Assembly (NCBI RefSeq): GCF_006716745.1
Contig: NZ_VFPP01000001.1
Location: forward strand, 3,224,001 to 3,288,000
Length of the DNA: 64,000 nucleotides
Direction: 5' to 3'
Source of the DNA: Saccharothrix saharensis
Lineage (GTDB): Bacteria; Actinomycetota; Actinomycetes; Mycobacteriales; Pseudonocardiaceae
Each line of letters starts with the position of its first letter. The stretch's first letter is position 1. The notes beneath the pieces were generated by a model, which saw nothing but the letters and a program-made list of their open reading frames with translations, had not been told where the DNA came from and did not search any database. Both the position numbers and the translations under genes were made by a program. Below are positions 60,652 through 64,000 of this stretch, piece by piece.

Positions 60652-60882
60652 ATGAAGGGCATCCTGCTCGGCGCCGCCGTCGGCTACGTCCTAGGGGCGC
60701 GCGCCGGACGCCAGCGCTACGACCAGATCGTGCGCGCCTACCGCTCGCTGGCCGACCACCCGGCGGTCCAGGGCGCGGCGGGCATCGTGCGCGCCAAGGT
60801 GGGCGAGAAGACCGGTTTCGGCCGGCACCAGCCCAGCTCCAACGGCCACCGGCGCGACCCCGTCATCCCGCGCGCCAACTGA
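60652..60882 (+). CDS. Small protein with Gly-rich N-terminal membrane helix, unknown function
   Basis: 76 residues from the ATG at 60652. MKGILLGAAVGYVLGARAGR is a short hydrophobic helix as in YtxH-like and other actinobacterial proteins; the rest is hydrophilic and basic. It probably associates with the membrane. A strong convergent hairpin follows. Confidence 0.75.
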   Translation: MKGILLGAAVGYVLGARAGRQRYDQIVRAYRSLADHPAVQGAAGIVRAKVGEKTGFGRHQPSSNGHRRDPVIPRAN

Positions 60883-60896
60883 CCGTCCCGCGCCGA

Positions 60897-60929
60897 CCGA
60901 GGCCGCCCCGCACGCCGGGGCGGCCTCGG
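60897..60929. terminator. Bidirectional terminator between convergent genes
   Basis: A perfect 14-bp stem (60897-60910 with 60916-60929) with a 5-base loop, between the 76-aa gene and the methyltransferase gene. Confidence 0.85.
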
Positions 60930-60951
60930 CGCACGTCCGCGGGGCGCACGC

Positions 60952-61698
60952 CTACGGCACGAGCGCCACGGCGAACACCCGGCGGAACGGGAACCACGTC
61001 GTGCCGTCCGCCCGCGGCGGGTACGCCTCGCGCAGCAACGGCGCCAGCCGACCCCGGAACGCGGCCCACTCGCCGTCGTCCAACGCCGCCCGGATCGGCC
61101 GCAGCGCCGCCCCGGTGATCCACTCCAGCACGGCGTCCTCGCCCTCCAGCCGCTGGAGGTACGTCGTCTCCCACGCGTCGACCGCGCAGCCGTCGAGCAC
61201 CTCGGCGTACCCCCTCGGGTCGAGCACCGGCGACGGGCGCAGCAACCCCCGCAACGCGGGCCACGACTCGGCCACCAGCGACCGCACCAGCTCGTGCGAC
61301 GGCCCGGAGAAGTTGCCGGGCACCTGCACCGCCAGCCACGCGCCGGACGGCAGCGCCCGCGCCCACTCCCGCAGCAGGTCCTCGTGCCCCGGCACCCACT
61401 GCAGCACCGCGTTGGTCACGACCACGTCGGTGTCCGGCGCGGGCTCCCACGTCGTCACGTCACCGAGCCGCGCGTCGACCCCGCGCGCCCGTGCCGCCGA
61501 GACCATCTCCGGCGACGAGTCCAGCGCCTCCACCACCGCCGACGGCCACCGCCGCGCCAACGACTCCGTCAGGTTCCCCGGGCCGCAGCCCAGGTCGACC
61601 ACCCGGCGCGGCGCTTCGGCGCCGATGCGGGCCACCAGCTCGTGGAACGGCCGCGACCGGTGGTCGGCGAACGCCAGGTACCGACCCGGATCCCACAT
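60952..61698 (-). CDS. tam: Trans-aconitate 2-methyltransferase-like enzyme
   Basis: 248 residues. SAM-binding motif [24 protein letters not shown] and [14 protein letters not shown], and the N-terminal [20 protein letters not shown] and C-terminal [20 protein letters not shown], are all typical of Tam, which methylates trans-aconitate to protect the TCA cycle. Two copies of a palindrome upstream indicate repressor control. Confidence 0.88.
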   Translation of the reverse strand: MWDPGRYLAFADHRSRPFHELVARIGAEAPRRVVDLGCGPGNLTESLARRWPSAVVEALDSSPEMVSAARARGVDARLGDVTTWEPAPDTDVVVTNAVLQWVPGHEDLLREWARALPSGAWLAVQVPGNFSGPSHELVRSLVAESWPALRGLLRPSPVLDPRGYAEVLDGCAVDAWETTYLQRLEGEDAVLEWITGAALRPIRAALDDGEWAAFRGRLAPLLREAYPPRADGTTWFPFRRVFAVALVP

Positions 61699-61717
61699 GC
61701 GCGCACTCCCAGTAGCA

Positions 61718-61754
61718 GTACGGACGTACCGCTATCCACAGTACGCGCGTACTG
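61718..61754. promoter_or_regulatory. Twin operator upstream of tam
   Basis: GTACG-NN-CGTAC occurs twice: at 61718-61729 and at 61741-61752, centres 23 bp apart. The second is the core of the 16-bp perfect palindrome CAGTACGCGCGTACTG (61739-61754). The spacing suggests two dimers on the same face of DNA. No regulator gene is adjacent. Confidence 0.8.
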
Positions 61755-61761
61755 CACACCG

Positions 61762-62265
61762 TCAACCGCGCAGCTTGGCGATCTTCGCCGCCACCGAGGC
61801 CGCGACCTCCCGGACGCGCTCGACGTCCGCCCCGGGATCGGGCCGCACCTGGAGCACCACGCCGTCCCGCCCGGCCACCTTCCGCTGCACGAACCACGCG
61901 CCGACGGTCTCGTTGTGCTCCCGGGACTTGATCGACCCGGTCACGCGCTCGTGCACGACCTCGGGCACCTTGCCGGGCGACTCCAGCGGGAACCGCTGCG
62001 GCGGCAGGTCGCGCAGCACCACGGCGGTGCCCGCGGTCCCGTCCTCGACCGCCTCGACCACCGCCAGCGCGTTCCCGCTCCACGTCGCCTTGCTGATCAG
62101 GTGCCACCCGACCCGGCGCGGCCCCGGCAACCACAGCCCGTGCGTGGTCGCCACGAGCCACTCGGCGCCGACCGCGGCCGACGCCAACACGTTCTCGTCC
62201 GCGTCCAGCACGCCGGTGAACCCCTCGGGCGCACCCGAGCCGAAAATCCTCCGGAACAGCCCCAT
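61762..62265 (-). CDS. Conserved protein cotranscribed with dnaG, unknown function
   Basis: 167 residues; ATG overlaps the dnaG stop by one base (TGATG). The order of short beta strands (GFTGVLDADENVLASAAV, WLVATTHGLWLPGP, GWHLISKATWSGNALAVVEA) and a C-terminal helix look like a PH-like fold. Actinobacteria commonly have such a gene next to dnaG. No catalytic residues seen. Confidence 0.75.
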   Translation of the reverse strand: MGLFRRIFGSGAPEGFTGVLDADENVLASAAVGAEWLVATTHGLWLPGPRRVGWHLISKATWSGNALAVVEAVEDGTAGTAVVLRDLPPQRFPLESPGKVPEVVHERVTGSIKSREHNETVGAWFVQRKVAGRDGVVLQVRPDPGADVERVREVAASVAAKIAKLRG

Positions 62266-64000
62266 CACAGCCCGCCCACCGCTTGTTGACCCAACGCCTT
62301 GTGGTAGTCCTCCAGCGCGATGAGGTCCCCGAACAGGGCCCGGTACTCGTCGGGCTCCTCGATCGGCGACACCCGCCGCAGCCGGGACTTGATCTCGGTG
62401 ATCTGCCCGGCCACCAGGATCTGCTGCAACCGCGCCAGCACGCTCTGCACGTACCGGTACTCGTCCTCGGACTTGACCCGCAGCGGCTCCACGGCCAGCT
62501 CGGTCAGCACCGACCGCACGGCCTGCTGCCGGCACACCTGCGACACCGCGTCCAGGAACGCCGGACCGGCCAGCCCCGACGACACGCCGCCCGCGTCCCG
62601 GATCGCCTGGTGCAGCGCCAGGTAGGCGGGGTGCGTGAACGCCTCGTCGGGCAGCGAGTCGTAGTACGGGCCGGCCATCTCGGGCAGCTGCAACGCGGCC
62701 TTCAACGCCTCCCGCTGCGCCCACAGCGCCGGGTCGCGCGGGTCGGGGCGCGGCGGGCCGTCGACGTCCAGCGCGCCCTGGTTCGGGTCGACCGGAGCGG
62801 CGCGGCGGGGCCCGGCGGGCGCGCGGCCGGTCGCCGTCTCCCGCACCCGGCGCACCACCGCGGCCTCGTCGTCCCAGCCGACCCACCAGGCCAACCGGGT
62901 CGCGTAACCGTCCCGCTTGGCCCGGTCCTTGATCTGCGCCACGAACGGCACCATGACCTTCAGCGCCTCGACCCGGCCGTCGACCGAGTCCAGGTCGTAG
63001 TCCCGCAGCCGGGTCTTGATGGCGAACTCGAACAGCGGCGTGCGGCGGGCCACCAGGTCCCGCACGGCCACGTCGCCCTTCGCCTGCCGCAGCTCGCACG
63101 GGTCCATGCCGTCCGGCGCGATGGCGATGTAGGTCTGCGCGGAGAACGCCTGCTCGCCCTCGAACGCCTTGAGCGCCGCCTTCTGCCCGGCCGCGTCGCC
63201 GTCGAAGGTGAAGATCACCTCGCCGTTGAGCGAGTCGTCGATGAGCAGCCGGCGCAGCACGTTCATGTGGTCGGCGCCGAACGCCGTGCCGCAGGACGCG
63301 ACCGCCGTGGGCACGCCCGCCAGGTGCATGGCCATCACGTCGGTGTAGCCCTCGACGACCACGGCCTGCCTGCGCTTGGCGATCTCCCGCTTGGCCAGGT
63401 CCAGCCCGAACAGCACCTGGGACTTCTTGTAGATCGGGCTCTCGCTGGTGTTGAGGTACTTGGCCTGGATCGGGTCGTCGTCGAAGATGCGCCGCGCGCC
63501 GAACCCGACGACCTCGCCGCCCATGTCCCGGATCGGCCACAGCAGCCTGCGGTGGAACCGGTCGATCGGCCCCTGCCTGCCCTCCTTGGTCAGCTGGGCC
63601 TTGATCAGCTCGGTCAGCTCGAACCCGCGCCCGAGGAGGTGCTTGGTGAGCCTGTCCCAGCCACCGGGCGCGAAACCGCAGCCGAACTGCCGGGCCGCGG
63701 CCTCGTCGAACCCGCGCTGCGCCAGGAATTCCCGCGCCGCCAGCGCGTCCGGCGTGGCCAGTTGCTCGGCGTAGAACTCGGCGGCGACCCGGTGCGCCTC
63801 GATGAGCCGGCTGCGGGTGCCGCGGTCACGCTGGATGGTCGCGCCGCCGCCCTCGTAGGTGAGCTGGATGCCCGCCCGGTCGGCCAACCGCTCGACCGCC
63901 TCGACGAACCCGAGGTGCTCGATCTTCATCACGAACGCGATGACGTCGCCGCCCTCGCCGCAGCCGAAGCAGTGGAACGTGCCGTGCGACGGGCGGACGT
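62265..64000 (-). CDS. dnaG: DNA primase DnaG, N-terminus beyond the window
   Basis: About 578 residues remain; the gene runs off the right edge. At the edge is the end of the CHC2 zinc finger (HGTFHCFGCGEGGDVIAFVM). The catalytic core has VVEGYTDVMAMHLAG and the Toprim DxD motif TFDGDAAGQKAAL. The C-terminal helicase-binding region follows. It makes RNA primers for replication. Confidence 0.95.
   Translation of the reverse strand, partial: VRPSHGTFHCFGCGEGGDVIAFVMKIEHLGFVEAVERLADRAGIQLTYEGGGATIQRDRGTRSRLIEAHRVAAEFYAEQLATPDALAAREFLAQRGFDEAAARQFGCGFAPGGWDRLTKHLLGRGFELTELIKAQLTKEGRQGPIDRFHRRLLWPIRDMGGEVVGFGARRIFDDDPIQAKYLNTSESPIYKKSQVLFGLDLAKREIAKRRQAVVVEGYTDVMAMHLAGVPTAVASCGTAFGADHMNVLRRLLIDDSLNGEVIFTFDGDAAGQKAALKAFEGEQAFSAQTYIAIAPDGMDPCELRQAKGDVAVRDLVARRTPLFEFAIKTRLRDYDLDSVDGRVEALKVMVPFVAQIKDRAKRDGYATRLAWWVGWDDEAAVVRRVRETATGRAPAGPRRAAPVDPNQGALDVDGPPRPDPRDPALWAQREALKAALQLPEMAGPYYDSLPDEAFTHPAYLALHQAIRDAGGVSSGLAGPAFLDAVSQVCRQQAVRSVLTELAVEPLRVKSEDEYRYVQSVLARLQQILVAGQITEIKSRLRRVSPIEEPDEYRALFGDLIALEDYHKALGQQAVGGL

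Overview
This window comes from the chromosome of a high-GC filamentous actinobacterium, most likely of the order Pseudonocardiales (Saccharothrix/Lentzea/Actinosynnema-like). The reasons are the GC-rich third positions, frequent GTG and TTG starts, the fasR-fabD-fabH-acpP-fabF-accD gene order, a SapB-type lanthipeptide locus and a pSAM2-type integrative element. The order and genus are inferences; no 16S gene is present.

Layout. 1-4.6 kb: 3' end of a secreted phytase, a small mechanosensitive-channel-like membrane protein and a secreted TAP-type hydrolase. 3.4-9.6 kb: fatty acid synthesis operon behind a PucR/FasR-type regulator (fabD, fabH, acpP, fabF, accD). 9.7-17.2 kb: an island bounded by two copies of a short tandem-unit repeat. 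It holds a class III lanthipeptide cluster in ramC-ramS-ramA-ramB order (LanKC synthetase, 53-aa precursor with two labionin motifs, two ABC half-transporters) plus a secreted NTF2-like protein. 17.2-24 kb: DUF3145 protein, membrane proteins, a flavin disulfide reductase, a TetR regulator and a secreted SGNH hydrolase. 24.1-29.0 kb: a HelD-type RNA polymerase helicase and a NACHT ATPase three bases apart. 29.0-33.5 kb: a MarR-FluC-FluC fluoride operon converging on the NACHT gene, then a methyltransferase overlapping a PAS-GGDEF-degenerate EAL protein. 33.4-37.5 kb: three-gene proton-translocating transhydrogenase and nitric oxide synthase. 37.7-48 kb: a TetR/flavin monooxygenase divergent pair with a twin operator, an ABC exporter/XRE operon, a P450-ferredoxin pair, a MazF-type toxin-antitoxin, an F420-type oxidoreductase, an MFS exporter and an ECF sigma factor with a SnoaL-like tail.

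48.7-59.3 kb is an actinomycete integrative and conjugative element (AICE) inserted in the 3' end of a tRNA(CAU) gene, with 40-bp identical attL and attR. It carries tra (FtsK-like), Spd-like spread genes, a RepSA-type HUH replication protein, xis and int. It also carries an unusual unit of a helix-turn-helix protein of unknown effector domain overlapping a PP2C-like phosphatase, behind an elaborate operator region, and a 139-bp inverted repeat in a gene-poor left arm. A degraded TIR-like fragment lies just outside attL. 59.4-64 kb returns to ordinary chromosome: MpaB-like oxygenase, tRNA-Asn, a trans-aconitate-methyltransferase-like gene with twin operators, a small unknown gene and dnaG, which runs off the end.

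Functional links. Fatty acid genes are cotranscribed by overlap. NOS needs NADPH, which the adjacent transhydrogenase can supply. The two lanthipeptide half-transporters look like an asymmetric heterodimer. The AICE rep-xis-int genes are translationally coupled.
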